Assembly (NCBI RefSeq): GCF_019904235.1
Contig: NZ_CP063202.1
Span: forward strand, 3,038,001 to 3,102,000
Origin: Erythrobacter sp. SCSIO 43205
GTDB taxonomy: Bacteria; Pseudomonadota; Alphaproteobacteria; Sphingomonadales; Sphingomonadaceae
Length of the DNA: 64,000 nucleotides
Direction of reading: 5' to 3'
Shown here in pieces: positions 55,041 to 63,522 of this stretch; the stretch's first letter is position 1; every line of letters begins with the position of its first letter. The position numbers and the translations under genes are program-made. A model generated the notes under the pieces. The model was given only the letters and a program-made list of their open reading frames with translations. It searched no databases and was not told where the DNA came from.

Positions 55041-55859
55041 TTACGATCCGCGTGGCTGAAACGAGCCCGCATCAGCGCTGCGTGGACGCGGTGGCCCAAC
55101 GTTGGTGAGCGTCGCGCTCTGCTTTCCTGAACGCAGGATAATTTGCGCTGGCACGTCGTTCAAAACCACGGTTTCACCGCGCACAGTGAAGTTTAATGGG
55201 CCCTCGTCCCCATCCGCATTGGTGGTGAGGATCGCAGGAATAGGTGTATCAGCAGGCCATGTGAGGAACACCGCATTGCCATCATCATAAGCCCGCGCTG
55301 GAAGCAATTCAGCGTCCCCCGCCGTTGCCCATTCAAAGTTGAGATTTTCCGGGTCGACAACGGCCAGAGGATCGCGCGCTGCCTGAAGCTCAAGCGCATT
55401 GGCTTCATCGCGCTTTGCCTGCTCTGCTGCCGCCAGCGCAGCTTCGGCTGCGGCTTTTTCCAGTTCGGGATAGCGGAATTGAAGGACGTAAAGCGGCGCA
55501 TTGCGCGGGCTTGCCACAAGGTCGAACAAATAAGTGCGACGGTTGGTGACAACGGTCATATTGGTGCGTGCCGTCGTCGCCAGAGGTTTGACGAACAAAA
55601 TCGTCTGCGCCTGATTGGGCTGTACCTGCCATGCAGCGCTATCACCCATCGCTACGTTCTGGATCACTTCATCGGGGGCGAATTTAATCGTGGTTTGGAC
55701 CTTCACCTTGCCCGTGACGGTGTAGACCTGAGTTTCGTCGAACACTTGCGTGACAAGGCGCGGGTCAGCAGCAGGCCGAATGTCCTGCGCTAAAGCGGGC
55801 GCAGCCAACGCTAGTGCGCCAGCGATGAAAGAAAGCCGATGAGGACGGCTGCGGATCAT
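55041..55859 (-). CDS. virB9: VirB9/CagX-type T4SS protein
   Basis: This 272-residue periplasmic outer-membrane-core protein has a signal peptide ending at PALAQ (about residue 25). The CagX core has RRTYLFDLVASPRNAPLYVLQFRYP; there is a Glu/Ala-rich helical insertion, and a C-terminal segment with TDTPIPAI-type strands (WPADTPIPAILTTNADGDE). It normally binds VirB7 and VirB10. Its ATG overlaps the virB6 stop by 4 nt, leaving no room for virB8. Confidence 0.92.
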   Translation of the reverse strand: MIRSRPHRLSFIAGALALAAPALAQDIRPAADPRLVTQVFDETQVYTVTGKVKVQTTIKFAPDEVIQNVAMGDSAAWQVQPNQAQTILFVKPLATTARTNMTVVTNRRTYLFDLVASPRNAPLYVLQFRYPELEKAAAEAALAAAEQAKRDEANALELQAARDPLAVVDPENLNFEWATAGDAELLPARAYDDGNAVFLTWPADTPIPAILTTNADGDEGPLNFTVRGETVVLNDVPAQIILRSGKQSATLTNVGPPRPRSADAGSFQPRGS

Positions 55860-57040
55860 TTGGATGTCTCCGATTTGGGACGGGCGCCCGCCGAAGAGGC
55901 GGAGCGGAAACGATTGCCAATGCCTCTGGTGCGCGAGGCAGCGGGAGATTGAGGCCCGCTTTGAGCGTTACCAGAGCCGGTTGCGAAAACCTTTGTCTCG
56001 CGAACGGTGTTGGTAGTGTTTGAACCGCCTGCATCATTGGCCGCAACCACCGTGGGAGCGACTACCGCAGTCCGTCGCACTCCATTAGCCGCGACTGGCG
56101 CGGTTTGAGCGGCCCGATTGACTGTGGGGCTTACCACAGGCGCAGGCGGTGTGCGGTAGGCATCAGCATTTGGCTGTGTCGCGACATCGGGCGTTGCAAA
56201 GCCGAAGACCTGCCATCCGCTCACCATCTTGGAGCCCACGTAGAGCACCATCAGCATGAGCATACAGTGGACGAATCCGACGAGGAAAAATGCCATGGCA
56301 GCTTGTTGGTCGATCACGCCGGGTGTCGCGACAAGTGCCGAGAGGATGGGCACCGCCATCTCAAGCATGAGCGAGCCACCTACAACCGCGAAGAGCGGCG
56401 CGAGCGCGAGCATCACAAGGCCCTTAAGCCAGCCAACGAACAAGCCCCTCGTGCCATTGAAAAGGGCCAGAACGACGAAAATCGGACCCACAGCCAAGAG
56501 CAGCGCCAAGCCAATGCGCGCGGTGACGAGCAGGCCGACAGTGCCGATCAAAAGCAGCATAGCGCCAATCCACATCATGCCTGGCGGCGAAAATGCGCTG
56601 ATGTCCTGAATGCCTGTGCTCGCCTCTTGAATGGCCAAGAAAACGATATCGAGCTTAAGCGCGAATGTCGCCGTTGCGGACCCGTCGCTTGCGGTGAGAA
56701 CGCCAGCGAGAAAGTCGGGCGTTGTCACAAACAGATTATAGAAAATGGTCGAAAACGCCGCAAAGCTTGTCGCGAAGGTTAGAACGAGGCCAACCGTCAC
56801 CATCTTTGGCAGAAGAGCGCGAACCGAGAGGTTCGACCGACCAAGCAGCAAGGAAATGCCGAAAAACGCGATATAGAGCGTCAGCACCACCGTAAGCGCG
56901 ATGCCCAGTTGGCCGTCGGTGCCAAACAGGCGGTTGAACGCCTGTTCGCTGACCTCGCTGGCGATGCAATCAACGGCAGTCAGAGCGCCAGCGACGCCTG
57001 ATCCCATTTCCTCCGCAGCAAGATCGCAAGCCGTTGTCAT
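55856..57040 (-). CDS. virB6: VirB6/TrbL-type inner-membrane T4SS protein
   Basis: This 394-residue protein has about six TM helices (about residues 48-265), with the TrbL/VirB6 segment ALFNGTRGLFVGWLKGLVMLALAPL. It continues into a ~130-residue polar Ala/Asn/Ser-rich C-terminal tail lacking recognisable structure. The N-terminal Cys/Glu-rich stretch contains no obvious signal. It overlaps virB4 and virB9 by 4 nt each, so no virB5 or virB8 is present between them. Confidence 0.9.
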   Translation of the reverse strand: MTTACDLAAEEMGSGVAGALTAVDCIASEVSEQAFNRLFGTDGQLGIALTVVLTLYIAFFGISLLLGRSNLSVRALLPKMVTVGLVLTFATSFAAFSTIFYNLFVTTPDFLAGVLTASDGSATATFALKLDIVFLAIQEASTGIQDISAFSPPGMMWIGAMLLLIGTVGLLVTARIGLALLLAVGPIFVVLALFNGTRGLFVGWLKGLVMLALAPLFAVVGGSLMLEMAVPILSALVATPGVIDQQAAMAFFLVGFVHCMLMLMVLYVGSKMVSGWQVFGFATPDVATQPNADAYRTPPAPVVSPTVNRAAQTAPVAANGVRRTAVVAPTVVAANDAGGSNTTNTVRETKVFATGSGNAQSGPQSPAASRTRGIGNRFRSASSAGARPKSETSK

Positions 57041-59493
57041 TCGGCTGCCTGCCAGACCGGCGTACCGTCTTCGTTCACGTCGCTCGAACCATCAGGCCCA
57101 AAACCATCAGGCCAAGCATGGTTGGTTAGCGCGGGATACCATGCACTGGGCTCATCCCCCACAGCGGCGCGCAAAAGATCAAGGCGGCGCACCGCAGCCT
57201 CGCGTCCTGAAAGGATGGTGAGAACTTCCGGCGCACCCGATAAATCAAGGCGGACAACCACCGACGCATCGGGTCGACGCACAAGGAAGCAGCGCGAGTG
57301 CGCAGGAAGCGTGCGGATCAGCGCAAGCTCATGCTCGGTCAGGCCAAATCCGTCGCAATAATCCTCGGCCCGCGCGCGGCTGTTCGGCATGAACACCATC
57401 GTCGCGGTTTGCTCAACGAGCGCTGTCGAAATGCGGCTTTCGAGCGCATCCTTCGCGCTTTGCGTGGCGAAGCCGACAAGCGCATTGCGCTTACGCAGCG
57501 TCTTGAGCCAATCGCGGATGCGCGCGGCGAACACCTCGTCATCAAGCGCTTTCCAGCCCTCATCGATGAGGATCATCGTGGGTTCGCCATCCAGCCGCTC
57601 ATCAATGCGGTGGAAGAGATACATCATCGTCGGCGTGCGCAGGCGCGGATTCTCAAGCAACTGCGTCATGTCAAAGCCAAGGACGCGCTGATCGAGATCA
57701 AGCGCGTCGGTATCATTGTCGAACAGCCAAGCGTGCTCGCCGCCGTCGCCAGAGGCTCCGCCAATCCATGCGCTTAAACGGTCCGCCAGATCGCCCGGTT
57801 CCGGGCGACGTGCACCAGCCAGCAATTCCTTGAAGTGCCGCAAACGACGTAGCGATGGGTCGTTGGCATAGGTCGCATCGACCGCCGCGCTGATGGTTGC
57901 AAGCTCCTCTGGCCCGTCGGCCTTGAGCAGCACGCCCAGCCAATCGCGCAAGAACGCTTTGTTCGCAGGCGTATCGGGAAGCGCAAGAGGGTTGAAACCA
58001 GTCGGTTCACCCGGATTGATCCGGTCGTAGCGCCCGCCGATGCCGCGAATGAACAGCTCTGCGCCCCGGTCCTTATCGAAAAGGATCGTGCGTGGCTTAA
58101 ACTTCTGCGCCTGTGCGGCGAGGAAGTTCATCACTACGGTCTTACCCGAACCCGATGGGCCGATGACGCTGAAATTGCCAAGATCGCCATTATGGAAATT
58201 GAAAAAGAACGGCGTTGCGCTGGTCGTCTCCAAAAGCGTGACCGCATCGCCCCAATGGTTTCCGCTCGCCTGGCCCAGAGCAAAGCCGTGGAAGCTGCCG
58301 AAGCTTGCCATATTTGCGCTGGAGATCAGAGCGCGGCGCACGACATAATCTTCATTGCCGGGGAATTGTGCCCAGAAAGACGGCTCCAGATTAGTGTCTT
58401 CGCGCACCGCAATCGCGCCAGTGTCCGCAAGCGCCGCAGAAGCCGCAGCACAAGCATCGTCAAGTCGATCAAGCGCACGTTCCCGCACAAGAACGGTCAG
58501 GTGGTGGTCGCCAAAGCCAACCGCACCGTTGCCGAGCGCATCGCGCGCCGCCATCATATCCGCACGTTCAGCCGCCGCCTCTTCGTCAATTGAACGCGAG
58601 CGGCGAAGAGCAAGATCAATCCGCTCACGTGCCGTAGTCCGCTCATTTGGTGCGTAACTCTCCGTTACGATCATCTCATACGGCAGGCGTAGCAGTGGAT
58701 CAAGAAGGCCGGGCGAGGTTGCTTCGGGATATTCCTTGAGCCCCAGCATGGCCGCAAACTCAGGTCCGCCAGCGCCCTTGATCTCCATCGCGTCGAGCCC
58801 GAAACTTGCACGGCGATAGGGAAGCATATGACCGATATCGGTGTCAGCCGCAGGTTTGCGAACAGGACGCATTTCGCCGTTGTAGAGCGCTGATAAAAGC
58901 TCCAGCATTTCAGAATTCGTACCGCCAGAAGGCGCCGAGTACTCGCCGAGAACGCTCGCCCCATAAGGCGAAAGCGCAGCCGTCAGCCCTGTGACCGCCG
59001 CTTTAAGGCTGCGAATATCCTTGGGATCAGCTTCGAGTTCTTCAGCCGTGGTGCGAGAGAAGAACTTGGAAATCCGCTCTGGCAGTCCCGTTTTGCCGCG
59101 CGCTGGACGACGGATCAGGGTTACGAACTGGTCATTGATGAAAAGCGAACCGCCCGCCAACCGCTCTTTCCAGCGCGCATCAATGTGGCGTGAGAGCGCA
59201 TCGGGAAACTCTGCGTCGAGCTCAACCTCTACGCGCCTGCGGATCACGTGGTGATAGAGCACAAAGCGCGCATCAAGCGTCGAACGCAGCACCACCTCAC
59301 GGGTCGCGGCATGGGAGTTCAAGGCGTCGGAATCTTCGGTTTCGAACAAAAGACCCGGCACCTGGATCGCGCTCATCACCGAGCCATCGCGAAGCAGCAC
59401 GGTGCTTTCATCGACCAGCCGCTCATAAGGCAGGCGGTCGCCAGCGAGCGCTTCCTTAGCGCTCCAGCTTGCAGGTCCGATCCAATTTGCCAT
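57037..59493 (-). CDS. virB4: VirB4-type T4SS ATPase
   Basis: This 818-residue ATPase has a VirB4/CagE N-terminal half and a RecA-like half. The Walker A motif GPSGSGKT lies near 440 and the Walker B segment is TMILIDEGWKAL near 640. It energises pilus biogenesis at the inner membrane. It begins about 38 nt after virB3, and its stop overlaps the virB6 start (ATGA). Confidence 0.95.
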   Translation of the reverse strand: MANWIGPASWSAKEALAGDRLPYERLVDESTVLLRDGSVMSAIQVPGLLFETEDSDALNSHAATREVVLRSTLDARFVLYHHVIRRRVEVELDAEFPDALSRHIDARWKERLAGGSLFINDQFVTLIRRPARGKTGLPERISKFFSRTTAEELEADPKDIRSLKAAVTGLTAALSPYGASVLGEYSAPSGGTNSEMLELLSALYNGEMRPVRKPAADTDIGHMLPYRRASFGLDAMEIKGAGGPEFAAMLGLKEYPEATSPGLLDPLLRLPYEMIVTESYAPNERTTARERIDLALRRSRSIDEEAAAERADMMAARDALGNGAVGFGDHHLTVLVRERALDRLDDACAAASAALADTGAIAVREDTNLEPSFWAQFPGNEDYVVRRALISSANMASFGSFHGFALGQASGNHWGDAVTLLETTSATPFFFNFHNGDLGNFSVIGPSGSGKTVVMNFLAAQAQKFKPRTILFDKDRGAELFIRGIGGRYDRINPGEPTGFNPLALPDTPANKAFLRDWLGVLLKADGPEELATISAAVDATYANDPSLRRLRHFKELLAGARRPEPGDLADRLSAWIGGASGDGGEHAWLFDNDTDALDLDQRVLGFDMTQLLENPRLRTPTMMYLFHRIDERLDGEPTMILIDEGWKALDDEVFAARIRDWLKTLRKRNALVGFATQSAKDALESRISTALVEQTATMVFMPNSRARAEDYCDGFGLTEHELALIRTLPAHSRCFLVRRPDASVVVRLDLSGAPEVLTILSGREAAVRRLDLLRAAVGDEPSAWYPALTNHAWPDGFGPDGSSDVNEDGTPVWQAAE

Positions 59494-59531
59494 CCGTATC
59501 CGGCCCTCCCGTCAGGCCTCAAATCAACTCG

Positions 59532-59840
59532 TTACGGCGTGTAGGAATTGCAGTTCCAGCGCCGAAAATTTGGGATGCGCGGGCATTTTGATACCTTGGT
59601 GATCCAAAGATCAAAGATGCGCGGCTCCCGTAACGAAGCAAAATAACCGATCACGTGCATGGTAATCGGCACAAGCAAAAACACCAAAACCATCCAGAAG
59701 CTGGTCATCAGATCAGCCAGAATAAGAAAGGCAATGGTTGTCACCATCATGTTGATGATGAAAAAATTCATCGTCACGCCTGCAAACATTTGCGGGCGGG
59801 TCAATGTGCGATGCACCGGATGGCGGACAAGATCGCTCAT
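59532..59840 (-). CDS. virB3: VirB3-type T4SS protein
   Basis: This 102-residue inner-membrane protein has the VirB3 start (VRHPVHRTLTRPQMFAGV) and two TM segments (about residues 22-60). The C-terminal segment KCPRIPNFRRWNCNSYTP is a slightly unusual basic, two-cysteine tail. It starts 6 nt after the virB2 stop. Confidence 0.88.
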   Translation of the reverse strand: MSDLVRHPVHRTLTRPQMFAGVTMNFFIINMMVTTIAFLILADLMTSFWMVLVFLLVPITMHVIGYFASLREPRIFDLWITKVSKCPRIPNFRRWNCNSYTP

Positions 59841-59846
59841 TCGCTG

Positions 59847-60161
59847 TTAAATCCCTGCCCCGCCAGCGATCGTCGCCACAAGACGCGGCGCGCCAAAAAT
59901 AATAAAAACGCCGATGATGACCGTACCACCATAACGCCAGTTCATACGGCCCGTGAGCATCATAAAGCCCACTCCTGCCACAGCCATCACCGCCAATGCG
60001 GTCGCGATTGGACCAAGCAAAATGCTTTGCATCCAAAGCAGCGCGCTAGTGATCGGATCGCCACCCTGATTGGTCGCCTGCTGAGCAAATGCGGCGCTTG
60101 GCATTACAATCAACGCGAGAAATGCGGCCATCTGAGCCTTAAGACGAAGAAGCGATTTCAT
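59847..60161 (-). CDS. virB2: VirB2-type pilin subunit
   Basis: This 104-residue pilin precursor has a signal peptide ending at AFAQQ, a short mature N terminus and two TM helices (ALLWMQSILLGPIATALAV and VIIGVFIIFGAPRLVATI) separated by a GRMNWRYGG loop, the standard VirB2 topology. The start is ATG at 60161 because the signal peptide begins there; in-frame ATGs further upstream are less suitable. Confidence 0.9.
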   Translation of the reverse strand: MKSLLRLKAQMAAFLALIVMPSAAFAQQATNQGGDPITSALLWMQSILLGPIATALAVMAVAGVGFMMLTGRMNWRYGGTVIIGVFIIFGAPRLVATIAGGAGI

Positions 60162-60215
60162 TGTGTTACGTAAGTCCCTCATAAAAATTCGACTGTGCGC
60201 CACCAAATGCGCCTA

Positions 60216-60878
60216 TCAGCGATGGCCGGCCGCCAAATGCTGCGCTTTTGGGCGTGAATGGTTCGCGAGACGACCAAGGATACTGGTCACGTAGTTTCGC
60301 GTCTCGCGAATATTGGGAATGCCGCCAGCCCGCTGCACCCGGCCAGGCCCTGCATTATATGCGGCAAGCGCCTTTTCCAGATCGCCATCGAACCGGTCGA
60401 GCTGCTCACGCAAATAGCGCGCCCCGCCCTCAAGGTTCTGCATGGGATCATCGGGATTAACGCCCAGATACCGAGCAGTCCCCGGCATCAATTGCGCAAG
60501 ACCACGCGCACCGGCAGGTGATACCGCACGCTCACGCCAGCGGCTTTCCTGCCAAACGAGCGCTTCGAGCAGTGCCGGGCTTAGCCCATATCGTTGTGAC
60601 AGATCGTTGATCTTTGCGGCGTATTGCGCGGGGATCCCGGCTGCATGAACTTGCGGAATGGCAACGATGTCTTCAGAAATAACCAGCCCGCTCACATCCT
60701 CAAGCGGGCCGGAAGTCATTACCGGTTGGTGTATCTGCGCCGGACCGCCTGCAACCCATTGCGAACCTTGCGGCGTCACCTCAAGCACGTCGGCATAGGC
60801 AGGCGTCGCAAGCCAAGCGCTTGCAGCCAATGCTGTGACAGCAACACGAATATGTCGTCTCCCGCCTGCGAGAATCAT
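60216..60878 (-). CDS. Periplasmic lytic transglycosylase (VirB1-like)
   Basis: This 220-residue SLT-domain enzyme opens with a signal peptide (about residues 1-28, ending PAYA). The transglycosylase motif LVWQESRWRERAVSPAGA carries the catalytic glutamate, followed by GLAQLMPGTARYLG and the KALAAYNAGPGRV motif. It cleaves peptidoglycan to allow channel assembly. The start is at 60878 with GGAAAGGG upstream. It leads the virB operon 54 nt before virB2 and is likely its virB1. Confidence 0.9.
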   Translation of the reverse strand: MILAGGRRHIRVAVTALAASAWLATPAYADVLEVTPQGSQWVAGGPAQIHQPVMTSGPLEDVSGLVISEDIVAIPQVHAAGIPAQYAAKINDLSQRYGLSPALLEALVWQESRWRERAVSPAGARGLAQLMPGTARYLGVNPDDPMQNLEGGARYLREQLDRFDGDLEKALAAYNAGPGRVQRAGGIPNIRETRNYVTSILGRLANHSRPKAQHLAAGHR

Positions 60879-61092
60879 TGCGCGGCCCTTTCCAAGACTC
60901 GCCCAATGTCTAGCGTAAATGACATGCGCATGACAGCCCGCGCTTTCTGATACCATCGCTGGCGCAGCGCAGAAATGTAAAAAGCGCCAGGCCAGCAACA
61001 GATGAGCCGAGCTCAACCTTCGCCATTCTGACGCTTTTCTATCTGGAGCCGCTCACATTTTTGCGCGCGGCCTCTCGACCCGGAGCACCCGG
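60879..61092. promoter_or_regulatory. Upstream region of the virB operon (214 nt)
   Basis: This gap between the TPR gene's end and the lytic transglycosylase start should contain the promoter of the virB operon, read on the minus strand. I cannot assign convincing -35/-10 boxes. No gene, att-like repeat or tRNA is visible. Confidence 0.4.
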
Positions 61093-61515
61093 TTAGTCGC
61101 GCAGGGTCAATTTGCCTGGCTGAGAGGTAACGGGACGAAAATCGCCGCGCTCAAGCATGGCGATCGCCTGACGAGCAAGGCGACGCGAATCGGTGGTGCG
61201 CCCGTCCGCTGTATCAAGCTCAAGCACCTCACGAGAGGCGAGCGCCGTTTCGAAGTGACCGCGTGCTTTTTCCTCATTGCCCGCCTGCGCCAGTGCAATG
61301 CCGAGATTGATGTGCAATGCCGGATCGTCAGGATGCGCCTTTAGCTCAGCTTCAAGCAACCTTATGGCTTTCAACGCCTGACCATCTGCAAGACTTGCTG
61401 AGGCAAGACCCTCATCGCTTGGCTCAGTGGTCTGCGCATTTGCGGGGGCGACCACTGCAAGGCCGAGGCCCATCAATGCTGCAAAAGTGCTTTTTGTCAT
61501 GTTGGACAGGGTCAT
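61093..61515 (-). CDS. Small periplasmic TPR protein
   Basis: This 140-residue exported protein has a signal peptide (hydrophobic core about residues 10-25, ending NAQ) and one to two TPR-like motifs (LHINLGIALAQAGNEEKARGHFETAL, about residues 70-95). The start at 61515 has AGGAGA about 6 nt upstream. Homologues are common beside secretion or pilus genes as periplasmic scaffolds, but its role is unknown. It lies upstream of the virB operon on the same strand. Confidence 0.78.
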   Translation of the reverse strand: MTLSNMTKSTFAALMGLGLAVVAPANAQTTEPSDEGLASASLADGQALKAIRLLEAELKAHPDDPALHINLGIALAQAGNEEKARGHFETALASREVLELDTADGRTTDSRRLARQAIAMLERGDFRPVTSQPGKLTLRD

Positions 61516-61585
61516 GTCCCATCTCCTCTCATCTGTTGAAACCATGATGAAAGATATTTTTTAATAGTGCAACATAACTGTAACA

Positions 61586-61603
61586 TTGTCATAAAACCGT
61601 CCT
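61586..61603 (+). promoter_or_regulatory. Pho-box-like element
   Basis: TTGTCATAAAACCGTCCT matches the PhoB consensus CTGTCATAWAWCTGTCAY at 15 of 18 positions. It lies about 230 bp upstream of the lipoprotein gene on its coding strand and about 70 bp upstream of the TPR gene on the other. A TTATCT stretch about 11 nt downstream could act as a -10 box. Phosphate control is inferred only. Confidence 0.45.
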
Positions 61604-61710
61604 ATTTTGACGGATTATCTCTAACTTTCAATACTTTAGATCAGAACTTTTGTTACAATTTTATTGCGCTGACGTAAAAATTCAGAGCACTAAGCGTCAC
61701 TGAAATGTCA

Positions 61711-61760
61711 TATGACAAAATTGTAGCAAAAACCCCGCTTCGCGCAGAAATTTTGTCATA
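61711..61760. repeat. Perfect 12-bp inverted repeat upstream of the lipoprotein gene
   Basis: TATGACAAAATT (61711-61722) and AATTTTGTCATA (61749-61760) are exact reverse complements separated by 26 nt. The first arm overlaps the palindrome TGTCATATGACA. It may bind a regulator as two half-sites or form an RNA hairpin in the leader. Confidence 0.6.
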
Positions 61761-61834
61761 CGCGCCCCCTAGCTGGGGTCCACGCGAAGGACATCGCGAC
61801 CTATCGATTCTCGGTTTTTAGGGGACCTCACGCT

Positions 61835-63397
61835 GTGAAGAACATTCAACGTACACTCATTCTCGGGGCGAGCATTGTTGCTCTCGCCGGTTGTGGCGCA
61901 GACGAAATCGTCTCGCCTGGCACCAACCAGCCGGTCAATGTGACCATTAACAACCCGGCTCCTACACCAGCGCCGTCGCCGACACCGACCTCGTCGCTCG
62001 TTACGCCAGCTGCCGGGTGCCCAACCATCAACTCAACTGGCGGTCTGACCGATAGTGGTACTCTCGCCGGTCCAACCGGTGAATACCGCGTTTGCACCCT
62101 GCCAGCGACCTTCGACGCAGACGACAACCTGCCGTTCATCAACGGTCTGCTTTATCAGATCCAAGACACTGTAACCGTCGGCAGCGACCAAGGCTTCTCC
62201 AGCACTGGCACCGATGTAAGTCTTTCGATTGAAGCTGGCGCGATCTTCTTCGCACAGGCGTCTTCTGCTCTCATCGTCAACCGCGGCAACACACTTGACG
62301 CAAGCGGCACCGCCACCATGCCAATCGTTTTCACCAGCCGTGACAACATCCTTGGCCTGAACAACGACAACAGCCAGGCCCAATGGGGCGGCATCGTGAT
62401 GCTTGGCCGTGCGCCGGTCTCCGATTGTCAGGACAACGTGTTCAACACCGCGACCACTCCAAACGCAAACCCAACCTGCCAACAACGTCTTGAAGGGTCT
62501 GCACAGACCTTCTTCTTTGGCGGCGGCGATGATGCGGACAGCTCTGGCACGCTTGAATATGTGCAAATGCGCTATTGCGGCTTTGAGCTTACCCAAGGCA
62601 ACGAGCTTCAGTGTCTGACCACTGGCGGCACCGGCTCTGGCACAACTTTCAACCACATCATGAGCTTCAACAGCTCAGACGATGGCGTTGAGTTCTTCGG
62701 TGGCTCGGTTAACATGAGCAAGCTTGCCGTGATCGGCGCGTCGGACGACTCGATTGACGCTGACTCAGGCGTTCAAGCCAACATCGAAACCGCGGTTGTG
62801 GTTCAACGTGCAACCACTGGCGACAGCATCATCGAATTCGACTCGCCAGACGATCTTGCTGACGGCACGCCCGGCAATGCGATCCCGCAAAGCACATTGA
62901 ACGTGAACAACTTCACCTTCGTTCAGCGTTCTTCGGCCTCTGGCCAAGCGGTTCGTGCACGCGGTGGTCCAGCTCTTGGCCTCACCAACGGTGTGATCGA
63001 CGTCAACACCGCTGACAGCGTCTGCATCCGCATCGACGAGCAGATCACTCTCAATGCGATCATCGGCTTTGACTCGGTTGTCTGTGACGGTGCCAACCGT
63101 CCGGTTCGCGGTTCGTCAGGCGTCAGCGACGCTGAAGTCCAAGCCGTCGTTGATGCAGGCACCAACAACAACCTCCTCTTCACGCTCTCGCTGACCAACA
63201 ATCTGGTCAACGGTGCAAATGAGAACGGTGTGACCGCTTTTGACGCGACTGCTCGCTCTTCATTCTTCAGCAGCTCGACTTTCGTCGGCGCAGTTGAAAG
63301 CGACCTTTCAGCCGACTTTGGCGACTGGACGTGTAACTCCAGCATCCAGGACTTCGGCAGCGCGACCGGCGCTTGTACTTCGATCCCGGTTTACTAA
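61835..63397 (+). CDS. Large predicted beta-helix lipoprotein paired with TonB receptor
   Basis: This 520-residue lipoprotein has its lipobox cysteine near residue 20 (VALAGC), then a Thr/Pro linker (about 35-55) and a large repeat-like beta region with Gly/Asn/Asp-rich strands (for example WGGIVMLGRAP, FGGGDD, GVEFFGGSVNMSKLAV), as in right-handed parallel beta helices. The GTG start has AGGGGA upstream. It is followed by a strong hairpin and a TonB-dependent receptor gene on the same strand. I infer an extracellular or surface partner of that receptor; the ligand is unknown. Confidence 0.8.
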   Translation: MKNIQRTLILGASIVALAGCGADEIVSPGTNQPVNVTINNPAPTPAPSPTPTSSLVTPAAGCPTINSTGGLTDSGTLAGPTGEYRVCTLPATFDADDNLPFINGLLYQIQDTVTVGSDQGFSSTGTDVSLSIEAGAIFFAQASSALIVNRGNTLDASGTATMPIVFTSRDNILGLNNDNSQAQWGGIVMLGRAPVSDCQDNVFNTATTPNANPTCQQRLEGSAQTFFFGGGDDADSSGTLEYVQMRYCGFELTQGNELQCLTTGGTGSGTTFNHIMSFNSSDDGVEFFGGSVNMSKLAVIGASDDSIDADSGVQANIETAVVVQRATTGDSIIEFDSPDDLADGTPGNAIPQSTLNVNNFTFVQRSSASGQAVRARGGPALGLTNGVIDVNTADSVCIRIDEQITLNAIIGFDSVVCDGANRPVRGSSGVSDAEVQAVVDAGTNNNLLFTLSLTNNLVNGANENGVTAFDATARSSFFSSSTFVGAVESDLSADFGDWTCNSSIQDFGSATGACTSIPVY

Positions 63398-63419
63398 GCC
63401 GCGCCTCATATTAATCGGA

Positions 63420-63448
63420 GGGGGCGCAGCGTCTGACGCAGCGCCCCC
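63420..63448 (+). terminator. Strong GC hairpin after the lipoprotein gene
   Basis: GGGGGCGC (63420-63427) pairs with GCGCCCCC (63441-63448), with an A-A mismatch and an inner GCG/CGC stem closing a TCTGA loop. TT-C-ATATTAT follows. It lies between the lipoprotein gene and the TonB receptor, so it could partly terminate or protect the first message. A second short stem (GAGCC/GGCTC, 63464-63480) follows. Confidence 0.65.
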
Positions 63449-63522
63449 TTCATATTATCTGCTGAGCCCGACTTCGGCTCGTTCCCAAATTCAGGCCTAA
63501 AATTTCAAGGGGGTCTTTCACT

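Larger units (their letters stand above)
61516..61834. promoter_or_regulatory. AT-rich divergent regulatory region
   Basis: These 319 nt separate the TPR gene (minus) from the lipoprotein gene (plus). They contain a Pho-box-like element (61586-61603), a perfect 12-bp palindrome TGTCATATGACA (61706-61717), a 12-bp inverted repeat (61711-61722 and 61749-61760), and a CCCC-TAGCT-GGGG hairpin (61766-61778). The density of TGTCAT words is far above the rest of the window. Confidence 0.55.

Noticed and set aside
52880..61515. Integrative conjugative element carrying the VirB genes
   Set aside because: No integrase, relaxase, virD4, att repeats or atypical base composition are visible. The nearby tRNA-Arg 3' end (48.07 kb) is not repeated near the other side.
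61706..61717. Second Pho box at TGTCATATGACA
   Set aside because: The element is palindromic, not a pair of direct 7-mers spaced by 4 nt, and matches the PhoB consensus poorly outside TGTCAT.
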